Shown here piece by piece: positions 27,461-36,733 of a stretch of 64,000 nt of DNA. The translations under genes and the position numbers were made by a program. The notes under the pieces are model-generated. The model saw only the letters and a program-made list of their open reading frames with translations, searched no databases and had not been told where the DNA came from. Source of the stretch: Crassaminicella profunda (lineage in GTDB: Bacteria; Bacillota; Clostridia; Peptostreptococcales; Thermotaleaceae). The stretch lies in NCBI RefSeq assembly GCF_019884785.1, contig NZ_CP082326.1:3155355-3219354 (forward strand), written 5' to 3'. Each line of letters opens with the position of its first letter. Position 1 is the first letter of the stretch.

Positions 27461-29293
27461 CTACCTTAACAATTGAAGTATTCCTTGTGGCTGTTGATTA
27501 GCTTGTGCAAGCATTGCTTGAGCAGCTTGACCAAGAATGTTTTTCTTTGAGAATGTCATCATTTCCTTTGCCATATCTACATCTCTTACTCTTGATTCTG
27601 CTGCTGTTAAATTTTCACTTGAATTTGTCAGATTATTAATCGTATGCTCTAATCTATTTTGATATGCTCCCAGCTTTGATCTTTCACTAGATACTTTATC
27701 AATGGCCTTTTGTATCAGTTCTATAGCAGCAGTTGCATTTTCATGGTCTGCTATATCAAGAGCTGCTTCCTCTATAGTTGATGTAGTTCCATTTGTAACA
27801 CCAGCCTCTTTAGAAAATCCCGCTCCTCCGGATTCACCTTCTGCAGCTTTTTGAGATATACCTAAAGCTGCTGCTCTCATATCTCCTATATTTATCTCAA
27901 AAGCTTGATCTTTATTCGCACCTATCTGCAATAAGATGGTTTCATTTTCATCCTCTGTTTCAGGCCATACAACTTCAAAACCTTTTAGTGGCTGTCCATC
28001 TATTTTATCTGTAGCTTTGCTTTCATCTACTACCGTTTCTCCATCTAAATCACTTCCACCATGGTCTGATCCTAGAAGAGAACCTACATCGTCTTCATCA
28101 CTACCCCAATCAAGTTTTATTGTATTTTTCACATAATCAGTTGCATCTCCAGCTGCATTAAATTTATTTTTGAAATCAGCAAAAGAAGTTATTCCAGCTA
28201 CTGTATTATTTTTAATGGCTGTTTCTAAAGCAGTACTAGCACTACCTGTAGCATCTTTTATATCTTTCATAAGGGTTTTCATATCTTTACTACTACCTGT
28301 ATCTAATTGTGTCGCTAGATATTTTACAATAACATATCCTGCTGCATAATCTTCATCTGTTCCTTTCCATTCTGCACCACCTAATAAATCTTTCGCTCTG
28401 CTAATTAATTTATCTACTTTAGTATTATCACTAGCACCACTTGTTCCAATAACATTTTTAACTCTTTCATCAGCCCCTGCAATCCCTTCTGCTGTTCCTT
28501 CTATAAACCATACCTTATTATTATCATGTAAATCGTTCATCTTCGTTGCACCAAAAGCATCATTCATAACAGCATGAGTCATCTCATGAGCTATAATCCG
28601 ATCATTATATAGCTTTCCATGTACATTGTTTCCACTTTCTCCATCACCTTTTTCAAAGTCCTTGATGTCTATATTTAATTCTAAAACTTCAGAAGTACCA
28701 CCTACATAAGCAAGGGTTCCGTAAGATTCTTCTGAATACAATTTAACTTGTAACTTTTTTCCACTTCCTTCTAATCCATAAGCATCCTTGACATTCTTCT
28801 CTGCCATCTCAAGCCAGCCTTCTTTTAAACCCTTGATGATATTCTCTTTAACTTCTTTATCTTCTGCATTTTCACTACCTGAATTTAAAAGCTTTTTCGT
28901 ATTAAACTCTGTTGTATTTCCTATTCTATTGATTTCTGAAGTCAATTGATTCATTTCATTTTGAATTTCTTCTCTATCTGTATCCGTATTCGTATCATTA
29001 GCTGCCTGAATAGAGAGTTCTCTCATTCTTTGCAAAATAGAGTGAGTTTCATTTAATGCTCCTTCAGCAGTTTGAATCAACGAAATACCATCTTGTGCAT
29101 TTCTTACTGCTTGATTGAGTCCTCTGATCTGCCCTCTCATTTTTTCTGAGATACTAAGTCCTGCTGCGTCATCTCCAGCTCTATTGATCCGAAGACCAGA
29201 GGAGAGCTTTTCCATTGATTTAGCTGAACTAGCTGTATTCATTCCCATTTTGTTGTGAGCATTTAATGCGTTTAGATTATGGTTAATGATCAC
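27461..29293 (-). CDS. Flagellinolysin: flagellin with inserted zinc metallopeptidase domain
   Basis: A 610-residue flagellin counted from GTG 29293. D0/D1 ends are intact ([13 protein letters not shown]; ending [10 protein letters not shown]). Between residues of about 150 and 430 sits a gluzincin peptidase: HEMTH at 236-240 (ligands His236 and His240, catalytic Glu237), then WFIEGTAE with Glu265 the probable third zinc ligand by analogy with clostridial collagenase. This is the architecture of the known flagellinolysin family, which makes proteolytically active flagella. ATG 29299 is directly against AGGAGGG, whereas GTG 29293 has six-base spacing and gives the usual MIINHN start. The leader holds a GGA-loop hairpin and a candidate SigD promoter. 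Confidence 0.93.
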   Translation of the reverse strand: MIINHNLNALNAHNKMGMNTASSAKSMEKLSSGLRINRAGDDAAGLSISEKMRGQIRGLNQAVRNAQDGISLIQTAEGALNETHSILQRMRELSIQAANDTNTDTDREEIQNEMNQLTSEINRIGNTTEFNTKKLLNSGSENAEDKEVKENIIKGLKEGWLEMAEKNVKDAYGLEGSGKKLQVKLYSEESYGTLAYVGGTSEVLELNIDIKDFEKGDGESGNNVHGKLYNDRIIAHEMTHAVMNDAFGATKMNDLHDNNKVWFIEGTAEGIAGADERVKNVIGTSGASDNTKVDKLISRAKDLLGGAEWKGTDEDYAAGYVIVKYLATQLDTGSSKDMKTLMKDIKDATGSASTALETAIKNNTVAGITSFADFKNKFNAAGDATDYVKNTIKLDWGSDEDDVGSLLGSDHGGSDLDGETVVDESKATDKIDGQPLKGFEVVWPETEDENETILLQIGANKDQAFEINIGDMRAAALGISQKAAEGESGGAGFSKEAGVTNGTTSTIEEAALDIADHENATAAIELIQKAIDKVSSERSKLGAYQNRLEHTINNLTNSSENLTAAESRVRDVDMAKEMMTFSKKNILGQAAQAMLAQANQQPQGILQLLR

Positions 29294-29317
29294 TTTCATC
29301 CCTCCTTGAATGATCTA

Positions 29318-29335
29318 GTAGACATCCTTTTCTAC
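29318..29335 (-). promoter_or_regulatory. Candidate CsrA-binding hairpin in the flagellinolysin leader
   Basis: Minus-strand RNA stem GTAGA/TCTAC (29335-29331 with 29322-29318) with loop AAAGGATG, so GGA lies in the loop. It is ten bases before the AAGGAGGG ribosome site, which is a second GGA. The other leader (47686-47705) has the same layout with a G-C pair where this one has A-T. Confidence 0.6.
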
Positions 29336-29360
29336 CTTAATTTAAAACTTAAAACAAAAT

Positions 29361-29402
29361 CGTTATTCTAAAAATGTTATCATGACCATTTTTAGAATAA
29401 CG
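29361..29402. repeat. Perfect 16-bp inverted repeat in the flagellinolysin leader
   Basis: CGTTATTCTAAAAATG (29361-29376) and its exact complement (29387-29402) around a 10-nt centre. On the minus strand it is followed by ATTTTGTTTT. It could be a weak terminator of the leg operon, a 5' stabilising hairpin, or a leader attenuator. Confidence 0.7.
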
Positions 29403-29437
29403 ACTTATCTTTATGGTATATTATGGCCGATATATAT

Positions 29438-29463
29438 TTATCGGTCATTTTTGTTTAAATCTA
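29438..29463 (-). promoter_or_regulatory. Candidate SigD promoter of the flagellinolysin gene
   Basis: Minus strand: TAGA (29463-29460), 14-bp spacer, ACCGATAA (29445-29438). The -35 is imperfect and the spacer short. An overlapping inverted repeat GGCCGATA/TATCGGTC (29425-29432/29439-29446) contains the -10. Confidence 0.45.
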
Positions 29464-29537
29464 TATAATATTGTAAAAAAAAATTATATTATTAATAATA
29501 TTCCATACCTCTATGATAAATTTAAATCCTCATATTA

Positions 29538-30629
29538 TTAGGATAAAATACTACATATATATTCTATATCTTCTCTTTTTAAACTAACAGAGCTTGGCAA
29601 ATTGATGCCTCTTTCTCCTAATTCATCAGTTATAATCATATCTCCATGCTTACATTCCTTATAAGGAGGCATATGATGCACTGGCATAAAAAAGGGTCTT
29701 GCTTCTATTCCTTTTTCATTTAATCTTTTAATTACTTCATCTCTACTTATACCATAATCCTCTTCAATCAATACTGCATACAACCAATGTACATTTCTAG
29801 CCCCGATTTTTTCAATAGGAAGAGTAATTCCTTTAACATCTTTTAATAGCTCATTGTAATACATAGCATGGTCTCTTTTCGCTTGAATATATTCATCTAT
29901 ATTTTCAAGCTGAGCACACCCCATAGCTGCAAGTACATTTGGCATTCTATAATTAAAACCAATCTCTGGATGGTAAAAGGATTTATTTTCTTCAACTACT
30001 TTTGTCTGTGTAGATAAAAATTTTGCTTTTTCTGCAAATTTTTCATCATTGGACACAAGCATCCCTCCACCACCTGTGGTAATTAATTTATTTCCATTAA
30101 AAGAAAAACATCCTATATGTCCAATGGTTCCTACAGCTTTTCCTTTATATAAAGAGCCTAAGCTTTCTGTAGCATCTTCTATGACATATAAATTATGTTT
30201 TTTTGCTATTTCCATTACTTTATCCATATCTACAGGATGTCCATAGATGTGTACAGGAAGAATAGCCTTTGTTTTAGGAGTAATCATTTTTTCAATTTTA
30301 TCTACATCCATTACATATGTATCTCTGCAGACATCCACAAAAACAGGCTCTGCCCCTACATATTTTATGGTATTTACAGGAGATATAAATGTTAAAGAAG
30401 ATACAATTACTTCATCCCCTTGTCCTATTCCTAAAGATCTTAAAGCAAGTTCTAGTGCAGCTGTTCCGTTCATAGTAACAACTGCTTTTTTTGCATGAAT
30501 ATATCTTGCGAAATCTTCTTCAAATTTATTGACATAACTACCTACAGAAGAAACCCAATTAGTATCTAAGCATTCTTTGATATATTTCCATTCATTACCT
30601 CTTATTTCTGGTATGCATAAGGGAATCAT
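29538..30629 (-). CDS. legC: LegC-type PLP aminotransferase (nonulosonate pathway)
   Basis: A 363-residue DegT/DnrJ/EryC1 aminotransferase. MIPLCIPEIRGNEWKYI at the start, NTNWVSS-type segment, VVTMNGTAALELALR, and GCFSFNGNKLITTGGGG with the PLP lysine (about residue 185) are typical of LegC. LegC transaminates the 4-keto group made by LegB, giving a 4-amino-4,6-dideoxy sugar nucleotide. legB lies next upstream with a 130-bp gap. Start: ATG 30629 has AGAGGTG at good spacing; ATG 30647 lacks a ribosome site. It is the last gene of the sugar island. PglE/PseC-type substrates are possible alternatives. Confidence 0.85.
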   Translation of the reverse strand: MIPLCIPEIRGNEWKYIKECLDTNWVSSVGSYVNKFEEDFARYIHAKKAVVTMNGTAALELALRSLGIGQGDEVIVSSLTFISPVNTIKYVGAEPVFVDVCRDTYVMDVDKIEKMITPKTKAILPVHIYGHPVDMDKVMEIAKKHNLYVIEDATESLGSLYKGKAVGTIGHIGCFSFNGNKLITTGGGGMLVSNDEKFAEKAKFLSTQTKVVEENKSFYHPEIGFNYRMPNVLAAMGCAQLENIDEYIQAKRDHAMYYNELLKDVKGITLPIEKIGARNVHWLYAVLIEEDYGISRDEVIKRLNEKGIEARPFFMPVHHMPPYKECKHGDMIITDELGERGINLPSSVSLKREDIEYICSILS

Positions 30630-30762
30630 TTTAGCACCTCTATTCATACTTTCATATGATTGTTTATTTCTAATTTTATAGTTACCTATCTACAACTATA
30701 TACTATCAATATATTATTATTATTACTTTCACTTTACTATCCATCAAATTTTCAATGGTAAT

Positions 30763-31755
30763 TTATACATTATATATATCCGTCTTAAAATAATGCATAT
30801 GATCTTTTATCCATTCCATCGTTTCTAACAATCCTTGACCCAAGGTATATTTGGGTTGCCAATCTGTTAATCCTTTAATTTTTGTATTATCTCCCCAAAG
30901 TCTATTTACTTCACTTTTCTCTGGTCTTAATCGTTCTTCATCACATATGATTTTTACATCTTTTCCTGATAAAGCTATAATTTTTTTCACTAAATCACCA
31001 ATACTAATTTCATGATTAGTGCTTGCATTAACTACTTGCCCAATGGTTTTCTCACTTTCAGCTATTTTAATAAAAGCTTCTGCTGTATCCTTTACATAAT
31101 TAAAATCTCTTGTAGGTGTTAAACTCCCAAGCTTAATCTCTTTTTTTCCTGCAACAATTTGAGATATAATGGTTGGAATAACCGCTCTTGCTGATTGTCT
31201 AGGTCCATAGGTATTAAAAGGCCTTATAGTTGCTATTGGCATATTAAAACTTCTGTAAAAACTTTCTGCCATTTTATCTGCAGCTATTTTGGATGCTGAA
31301 TAAGGAGATTGTCCTTGCATTGGATGTTTTTCATCTATTGGAACATACAAGGCAGTTCCATACGTCTCACTGGTAGAAGTATGTACAATCTTTTCAACTT
31401 CATATTCCCTGCAAGCTTCTAATACATTAGTTGTTCCTTCCACATTTGTTTTTACATATGCCATAGGCGAAAGATAAGAATAAGGTATAGCAATCAACGC
31501 TGCAAGGTGAAATACAACATCCTGCCCTTTAATCATTCTTTTCATCCCATCATATTCGCGAACGTCCCCTGTAACTACTTTAACACTTTTCTTTATTCGT
31601 TCATCGAAAGTATCAATCCAACCCCAATTATTAAAAGAATTGTATTGAACTAAAGCAGTCACTTCTGCACCTAGTTCAACTAATCGCTCTGTTAGATGGC
31701 TACCTATAAAACCTTCCGCTCCAGTCACAAATACTTTCTTACCTTCCAAATTCAT
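30763..31755 (-). CDS. legB: LegB-type NAD-dependent sugar-nucleotide 4,6-dehydratase
   Basis: A 330-residue extended short-chain dehydrogenase. The Rossmann motif TGAEGFIGSHL lies near residue 11, the catalytic region HTSTSETYGTALYVPIDE with YSASK (Tyr/Lys) follows, and IRPFNTYGPRQSARAVIPTII sits near 185. VQYNSFNNWGWID is characteristic of LegB. LegB removes water from NDP-GlcNAc (GDP-linked in the legionaminic pathway of Campylobacter) to give the 4-keto-6-deoxy intermediate used by LegC. It lies 51 bp downstream of the SDR gene, in the sugar island. Confidence 0.88.
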   Translation of the reverse strand: MNLEGKKVFVTGAEGFIGSHLTERLVELGAEVTALVQYNSFNNWGWIDTFDERIKKSVKVVTGDVREYDGMKRMIKGQDVVFHLAALIAIPYSYLSPMAYVKTNVEGTTNVLEACREYEVEKIVHTSTSETYGTALYVPIDEKHPMQGQSPYSASKIAADKMAESFYRSFNMPIATIRPFNTYGPRQSARAVIPTIISQIVAGKKEIKLGSLTPTRDFNYVKDTAEAFIKIAESEKTIGQVVNASTNHEISIGDLVKKIIALSGKDVKIICDEERLRPEKSEVNRLWGDNTKIKGLTDWQPKYTLGQGLLETMEWIKDHMHYFKTDIYNV

Positions 31756-31806
31756 TCATATTCTCTCCTTTTACATATAGCACTAATCTTTTATTTCTAA
31801 AGTCTA

Positions 31807-32589
31807 TTATATTATGCTCCAACCACCATCTACAGCTAAATTATGTCCAGTAACAAACTTAGATGCATCAGAAGCTAAATATACAATAGCACCGTTCATT
31901 TCAGCTTTATTTCCCATTCTTTTTAATGGTGTTTTCTTAGAATATTTTTCAACAAATTTTTTTGGTTGATTATCAAATATCCCTCCAGGAGATATACAAT
32001 TTACTCTTACATTCCATGCACCATAGTATGATGCTAAATATCTAGTAAAGTTAATTATACCTCCCTTTATAGCTGCATATGCAGCAGGCATAGTCATATT
32101 AGTTTCTTCATAAATCGTAAAATCAGGTCCTACTATCCCATATATAGATCCAAAATTAATAATGCTTCCATTTTCCTGTTTTTTCATCTGCTCTGCAATT
32201 TTTTGACAACAATTAAAATATCCATTTAAATGCATATCTATATTTTGCTTCCATGAATCCAATGGTATTTTCTCTATTTTTAGTCCCCAGTCTGATGTTC
32301 TTGGATATGCATTGTTAACCCATATATCTATTTCTTTATCTACATTAATAATAGATTTGATAAAATCATTAACTGATTCTTCAGAAGTTATATCTAGCTT
32401 TTGAAAAACGACGTTCAAATCTTTTTTAATTAATTCCTTTTCAACTTTTTTTCCTATTTCTTCATTTATTTCAGCAATGTAAACTTTTGCTCCATATGAT
32501 GCTAATGCTTTTACTAACTCTTTACCAATTAATCCAGCCCCACCTGTAACTACCGCAACTTTGCCTGATAAATCAAACATATTTTTCAT
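31807..32589 (-). CDS. ptmA: SDR oxidoreductase, PtmA-like flagellin modification protein
   Basis: A 260-residue classical short-chain dehydrogenase/reductase. The cofactor motif TGGAGLIGKELV lies near residue 14, followed by WVNNAYPRTSDWG (the NNA(Y/G) motif), catalytic Ser in FGSIYG, and a YAAIKG catalytic Tyr-Lys pair. It ends with NLAVDGGWSII. The NNAYPR segment resembles PtmA of Campylobacter flagellin modification, where ptm genes feed the GDP-sugar stage of legionaminic acid. ATG 32589 has AAGG nine bases before it; an ATG at 32598 is too close to that site. The exact reaction is unassigned. Confidence 0.75.
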   Translation of the reverse strand: MKNMFDLSGKVAVVTGGAGLIGKELVKALASYGAKVYIAEINEEIGKKVEKELIKKDLNVVFQKLDITSEESVNDFIKSIINVDKEIDIWVNNAYPRTSDWGLKIEKIPLDSWKQNIDMHLNGYFNCCQKIAEQMKKQENGSIINFGSIYGIVGPDFTIYEETNMTMPAAYAAIKGGIINFTRYLASYYGAWNVRVNCISPGGIFDNQPKKFVEKYSKKTPLKRMGNKAEMNGAIVYLASDASKFVTGHNLAVDGGWSII

Positions 32590-32600
32590 ATCTATCATCC

Positions 32601-33377
32601 TTACAAGTTTTTTTTATATAAGTCTACTTTTCTGTCTTTTTTTAGTGGGAAATGCGCCCTATATTCTTTTACATTCCTAACATCTATATCATAAATAATA
32701 ATGTTTTCTTCATCTTCTATCTCGTTTATTAGATTTCCTTCTGGATTATACAAGCACGTATTCCCAGAATAAACTAGACCTTTTTTTTCTCCTACACAAT
32801 TAATACCTGCTATATAAGTTTGGTTTTCTATAGCACGAGCTTTTAGTAAAGCTTTCCAATGTTCTTTTCTTGCTTTAGGCCAATTAGCACCTATAACAAT
32901 CATATCTACATCATTAGATACAGCTTGGAATATTTCAGGAAATCTAAGATCATAACATATAAATGTTGCTATACGAAAATCTTTCATATCAAACTTAACA
33001 AGCTTATTTCCTGATTCAAAAAACTTATTCTCATCACCATAAGAAAAAGGATGTATTTTTACATAATCAGATAAAACATTCCCCTCTCTTGAAATAACTG
33101 TATAATGATTTTTAGCTTTATGAGCAGTATTTTCAACCCATCCAAAACCTATAGCTATATTATAACTTTTCGCTATTTCTTTAAAAAAGTTAACAGTTTC
33201 CTCATTACTTTCTCCCGTAAGCTCCGTATTCATAGAAAACCCTGTTAATGTCATCTCAGGAAATAATATTATCTCTACATTGCTTTTATTGGCTTGTCCA
33301 ATAAAAGCAATGACTTTCTCTCTATTAGTCTCTTTATCTTCCCATTTTATATCTAATTGACATAATGCTATTCTCAT
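32601..33377 (-). CDS. Carbon-nitrogen hydrolase (nitrilase superfamily)
   Basis: A 258-residue amidase-type hydrolase with the Glu-Lys-Cys triad visible: FPEMTLTGFS (Glu near 41), DYVKIHPFSYGDE (Lys near 110) and FICYDLRFPE (Cys near 141). The family hydrolyses amides, often omega-amides of glutamine-like compounds (Nit2/YafV type). Three bases separate its end from the upstream end of ptmA's longer frame. Its place between ptmA and a class-III aminotransferase suggests a step on the sugar's acyl substituent or on its precursor; this is inference. Cytoplasmic. Confidence 0.8.
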   Translation of the reverse strand: MRIALCQLDIKWEDKETNREKVIAFIGQANKSNVEIILFPEMTLTGFSMNTELTGESNEETVNFFKEIAKSYNIAIGFGWVENTAHKAKNHYTVISREGNVLSDYVKIHPFSYGDENKFFESGNKLVKFDMKDFRIATFICYDLRFPEIFQAVSNDVDMIVIGANWPKARKEHWKALLKARAIENQTYIAGINCVGEKKGLVYSGNTCLYNPEGNLINEIEDEENIIIYDIDVRNVKEYRAHFPLKKDRKVDLYKKNL

Positions 33378-33402
33378 AATGCGTTTAATTCCCTTCTTTA
33401 AC

Positions 33403-34704
33403 CTAATTAAACTTTCTAAATACAGGCTTTATGGATCTTCCTACTAAATATTTATCTATTCCCTCTTCTAAAGCTTTCTTATATACTTCTAATGATTTTC
33501 TACATGCCTTTAATGCAATATCAATTTCTGTATCTTGATGAACATAACTTAATGCTATCCAAGGTATAAGTACACCATTTTTTATCATTTCTTGACTAAA
33601 TAAAGTTCTAAATTCTAAAGAAATTTTTCCTTCTTTATCTTTCGTTATGTAATTTGGAGAACAAGGTACTCCTACAGTATAAAAATACTCACTTATTCCT
33701 AATTCATTTGCAATTTTATTCATGCCATCACATAATTTTTTTCCAGACTTCCAAATTTGTCCTACAACATCTAACTCTTTATATACCTTTATTGTTTCAA
33801 TAAAAGCTCCTAATCCACACATTTCAGCTCCATGTGTTGTTGAAATCAAAAACACTCTTTCTTTATCATGATAGATGCCACCTAATTCCATAATCTCTCT
33901 TTTTCCACCTAAAGCTGCAACCGAAAATCCATTCGCCATCCCTTTCCCAAATGTTACCAAATCAGGCTCTATATCATAATATTTGCACGCACCTTGAATA
34001 TGCCATCTAAATCCTGTTATCATTTCGTCTAATATGAAAACTGTGCCATTTTTTTCACAAAGGTTTTTTACCTTATGCAGAAATTTATCTTTTGGCTCTT
34101 CCGTAGTTGCTGGTTCCATTATAATTGCAGCAATTTCATTTGGATAATCTTTAAACAATTTTTCTACTGATTCAATATCATTATAATTGAATTGCAATGT
34201 TAATTGCTTATATGCTTCTGGAATTCCAGAATCCATAATTGTATCTCCTATAAACCAATCGTCATATGAAAAAAATGGATGTTGTGCACATCTAGCAACA
34301 TATTTTTTTCCTGTATATGCTCTAGCTAATTTTATAGCTGCAGAAGTAACAGTTGAACCATTTTTAGCAAACTTAACCATTTCAACCCAAGGTATCAAAT
34401 CACATATAGTTTCAGCTGCATCAATTTCTACTTTAGATGCTCTTGTCAATCCATTTCCTTTATGAATTTGCTCTATAGCTGCATTTGATATTCTTTCAAA
34501 ATCATATCCAACAGTTACTGCTCTAAGAGCCATCCCAAAATCTAAATATTTTTTTCCATCAACGTCCCAAACATAAGCACCTGTTCCTTTTTCTAACACT
34601 GAAGGGGCATTCGTAGGGTATCCATCATCCGCTCTACTATATGTATGTGCTCCTGCTGGTATAAATTTATGTGCTTTAACCTGATATTCTTTATTTAAGT
34701 TCAT
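33403..34704 (-). CDS. Class-III PLP aminotransferase, glutamate-1-semialdehyde aminomutase-like
   Basis: A 433-residue class-III aminotransferase. It has AGAHTYSRADDGYP near the start, FAKNGSTVTSAAIKLARAYTG (PLP phosphate contact), FILDEMITGFRW with the PLP-binding Asp, and DLVTFGKGMANGFSVAALGG with the Schiff-base lysine. It resembles HemL but is a sugar-cluster paralogue: no heme genes are nearby, and it lies 3 bp after an SpsF-like gene. Such HemL-like/SpsF pairs occur in surface-sugar loci; the reaction is unknown. A transamination on a sugar side chain or a glutamate-type precursor is possible. Confidence 0.8.
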   Translation of the reverse strand: MNLNKEYQVKAHKFIPAGAHTYSRADDGYPTNAPSVLEKGTGAYVWDVDGKKYLDFGMALRAVTVGYDFERISNAAIEQIHKGNGLTRASKVEIDAAETICDLIPWVEMVKFAKNGSTVTSAAIKLARAYTGKKYVARCAQHPFFSYDDWFIGDTIMDSGIPEAYKQLTLQFNYNDIESVEKLFKDYPNEIAAIIMEPATTEEPKDKFLHKVKNLCEKNGTVFILDEMITGFRWHIQGACKYYDIEPDLVTFGKGMANGFSVAALGGKREIMELGGIYHDKERVFLISTTHGAEMCGLGAFIETIKVYKELDVVGQIWKSGKKLCDGMNKIANELGISEYFYTVGVPCSPNYITKDKEGKISLEFRTLFSQEMIKNGVLIPWIALSYVHQDTEIDIALKACRKSLEVYKKALEEGIDKYLVGRSIKPVFRKFN

Positions 34705-34707
34705 TAA

Positions 34708-35472
34708 TTATTCCCCCTGTTCTATTTTTTTATTACTATGATAATTCTCCCAATATATTTCATTCAAATGTTTATTGATATCTGCTACTTCTTGATTTTC
34801 TTTTAAATATTTTACAATTTCTTGTTGTTCTACATATTTTTCATGCAAATTCAAATTTTCAATCACTGTTTTAAACAGCTGAAAATCCTCTTCATAATCA
34901 AGTGTAAGTCTTGCATCTATTATTTCATCTTTATGTGCTTGAATAACTTTTTGTTTAATTTCTTTATTGTTCTTAATAAATTCGCCCCATCCAGTATCAA
35001 TTTTTTTAGAGTTTTTATTATCATTTAATATCTTCTTAAGGACTTCTATTCTATACCCCATAGAATTAGTTCCAAATGGAAGCCCTTCTGTTTTTATAAC
35101 ATGGTATTGTTTATCTTCATTATAAAGTTTAATTATTTTTTTTACATAATCAGGGTTGCAAAATATATCATCCCCATCTACATTTACAACAAATTTATGA
35201 TTATGAAAAATAGCACAATCATAATGTCTCTTAATCAAATTATCCTTTTCACCATGAAAACATGCTACTTTTAAATCATCTGCTATTTTGTCTAGCAAAT
35301 AATCTTCCTTTTCATTAGTCGTACAAATAACTATGTCACCTAAATCAGAGCATATATGCTTAATTCTTGAAATTAGATATCCAATAATTGGATTATTGTT
35401 TACTTCTTTTATAGCTTTTCTATTTAATCTACTAGACCCTAATCTTACAGTTATATAGATACCACTCTTCAC
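34708..35472 (-). CDS. SpsF-like cytidylyltransferase
   Basis: A 254-residue nucleotidyltransferase of the SpsF/CMP-Kdo/CMP-sialate synthetase fold. ITVRLGSSRLNRKAIKEVNNNPIIGYLI near the N-terminus holds the nucleotide-binding RxxSxRL pattern. DIVICTTNEKEDYLL and VVNVDGDDIFCNPDYV (metal-binding Asp pair) follow. No classical NeuA/LegF-type CMP-nonulosonate synthetase is seen elsewhere in the window, so this protein may activate the sugar with CMP. It is directly upstream of the class-III aminotransferase gene. Confidence 0.75.
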   Translation of the reverse strand: MKSGIYITVRLGSSRLNRKAIKEVNNNPIIGYLISRIKHICSDLGDIVICTTNEKEDYLLDKIADDLKVACFHGEKDNLIKRHYDCAIFHNHKFVVNVDGDDIFCNPDYVKKIIKLYNEDKQYHVIKTEGLPFGTNSMGYRIEVLKKILNDNKNSKKIDTGWGEFIKNNKEIKQKVIQAHKDEIIDARLTLDYEEDFQLFKTVIENLNLHEKYVEQQEIVKYLKENQEVADINKHLNEIYWENYHSNKKIEQGE

Positions 35473-35508
35473 GAGCCAATTCCTCCTTATTATATAAACT
35501 CATTCTCA

Positions 35509-36519
35509 TTAGTATTCAATATACGATTTCGATTCATCTGCTTTTTCAAGACCATATAAATATTGTAAAATAGTATAGTCTTCTTCCAAGCTATTAAGAA
35601 ATTCTCCTTTTCCCTCAACACAATCTATAAAAGATTTTATTTCATCTATATACATGTCTTCTATAATATTTACATTATAGCCTTCTGCTGCACTACCTTT
35701 TGGTTCTTCATATATTATCCAACGACTTTCACATGCATCATATAATTTAAGACATTTTTCATTCCAGTTCCATTGAATCTGTCCTTTATCTCCATTAATA
35801 ACAAGATTTCTTATCGCAAACCTAGAAACCACATCTACTACTAAGCTTCCCAATACTCCATTTCCATATTTTACATTTAAAGAATATACATCATCAATAT
35901 CAACACCTAAATTAATAGTTTTGTCTTTAAACCCACATATGCTTTTAATATTTCCAAATATCCAATTTAACCAAGTTAACTCGAATGGTACAATTTCTCT
36001 ACAACCACCAGTCTCTTTATTTGAAACATAAAATTCTTTTATATCTTCCCAAGGGTGCCAATCTGGTAAGTACTGACCTGAGTGATAAGTAAAATGTGAT
36101 ATTTTACCGATTGCTTTCTCATCTAAAAGATTCTTTATTAATTTTATAGAAGGATGAAATCTCAATGTGCATGATGGACAAATTTTTATATCTTTATTTT
36201 TTTTACTTTTCTCTAATATTTCTTCCATCCCACCATCAACAACACTAGCTTCTATAAAACAATGAATATTATTATCAATAGCATAATTCATATAGTACAT
36301 ATGTTGATCAGGTGGTACTGAAATAATAAATGTATCTGGTTTAAAAATTCGTAGTGCTTCTTCAAAATCATTATAGGTTTTAATACCATATTTTTCATGT
36401 GCTTCATTAATTCTATCTTCTCTAATATCAAAAGCAGCTAGATTATTTTGATTATTTGCTATTAAATTTCTAATTCTTCTTTTTCCCATAGAACCTAGCC
36501 CTATAACTAAAAACTTCAT
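35509..36519 (-). CDS. Gfo/Idh/MocA family NAD(P)-dependent sugar oxidoreductase
   Basis: A 336-residue protein with the Rossmann motif LVIGLGSMGKRRIRNL at residues 3-18, DTFIISVPPDQHMYY near 70 and a C-terminal alpha/beta substrate domain. The catalytic EKP lysine motif is altered: here the segment reads IHCFIEASVVDGG, with no clear lysine at the usual place. That may mean an altered mechanism. It heads the spsF-like, aminotransferase, nitrilase, ptmA, legB run. A 214-bp AT-rich gap precedes it, where no convincing promoter was found. Confidence 0.8.
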   Translation of the reverse strand: MKFLVIGLGSMGKRRIRNLIANNQNNLAAFDIREDRINEAHEKYGIKTYNDFEEALRIFKPDTFIISVPPDQHMYYMNYAIDNNIHCFIEASVVDGGMEEILEKSKKNKDIKICPSCTLRFHPSIKLIKNLLDEKAIGKISHFTYHSGQYLPDWHPWEDIKEFYVSNKETGGCREIVPFELTWLNWIFGNIKSICGFKDKTINLGVDIDDVYSLNVKYGNGVLGSLVVDVVSRFAIRNLVINGDKGQIQWNWNEKCLKLYDACESRWIIYEEPKGSAAEGYNVNIIEDMYIDEIKSFIDCVEGKGEFLNSLEEDYTILQYLYGLEKADESKSYIEY

Positions 36520-36733
36520 TTTTCTTCCCCCTTCTTCTTTATCTCATATACCTTTTCGTTTTTCAAACCATCCTTAATAGATATTTCATACTATATTTCT
36601 ATTTCATTCCTATTATTAAAATATCTTGATAAACCAAATTTATCTTCTAATACTAACAGATTCATATGTTGTTTTTTTGCTACTATTGCTTATTAAGATT
36701 ACTGCTACACTAATAATATAATTTCCCTATATA

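Noticed and set aside
29426-29433. Plus-strand GCCGATAT as a SigD promoter
   Set aside because: No TAAA at suitable distance and no plus-strand gene downstream; it is the mirror half of the inverted repeat.
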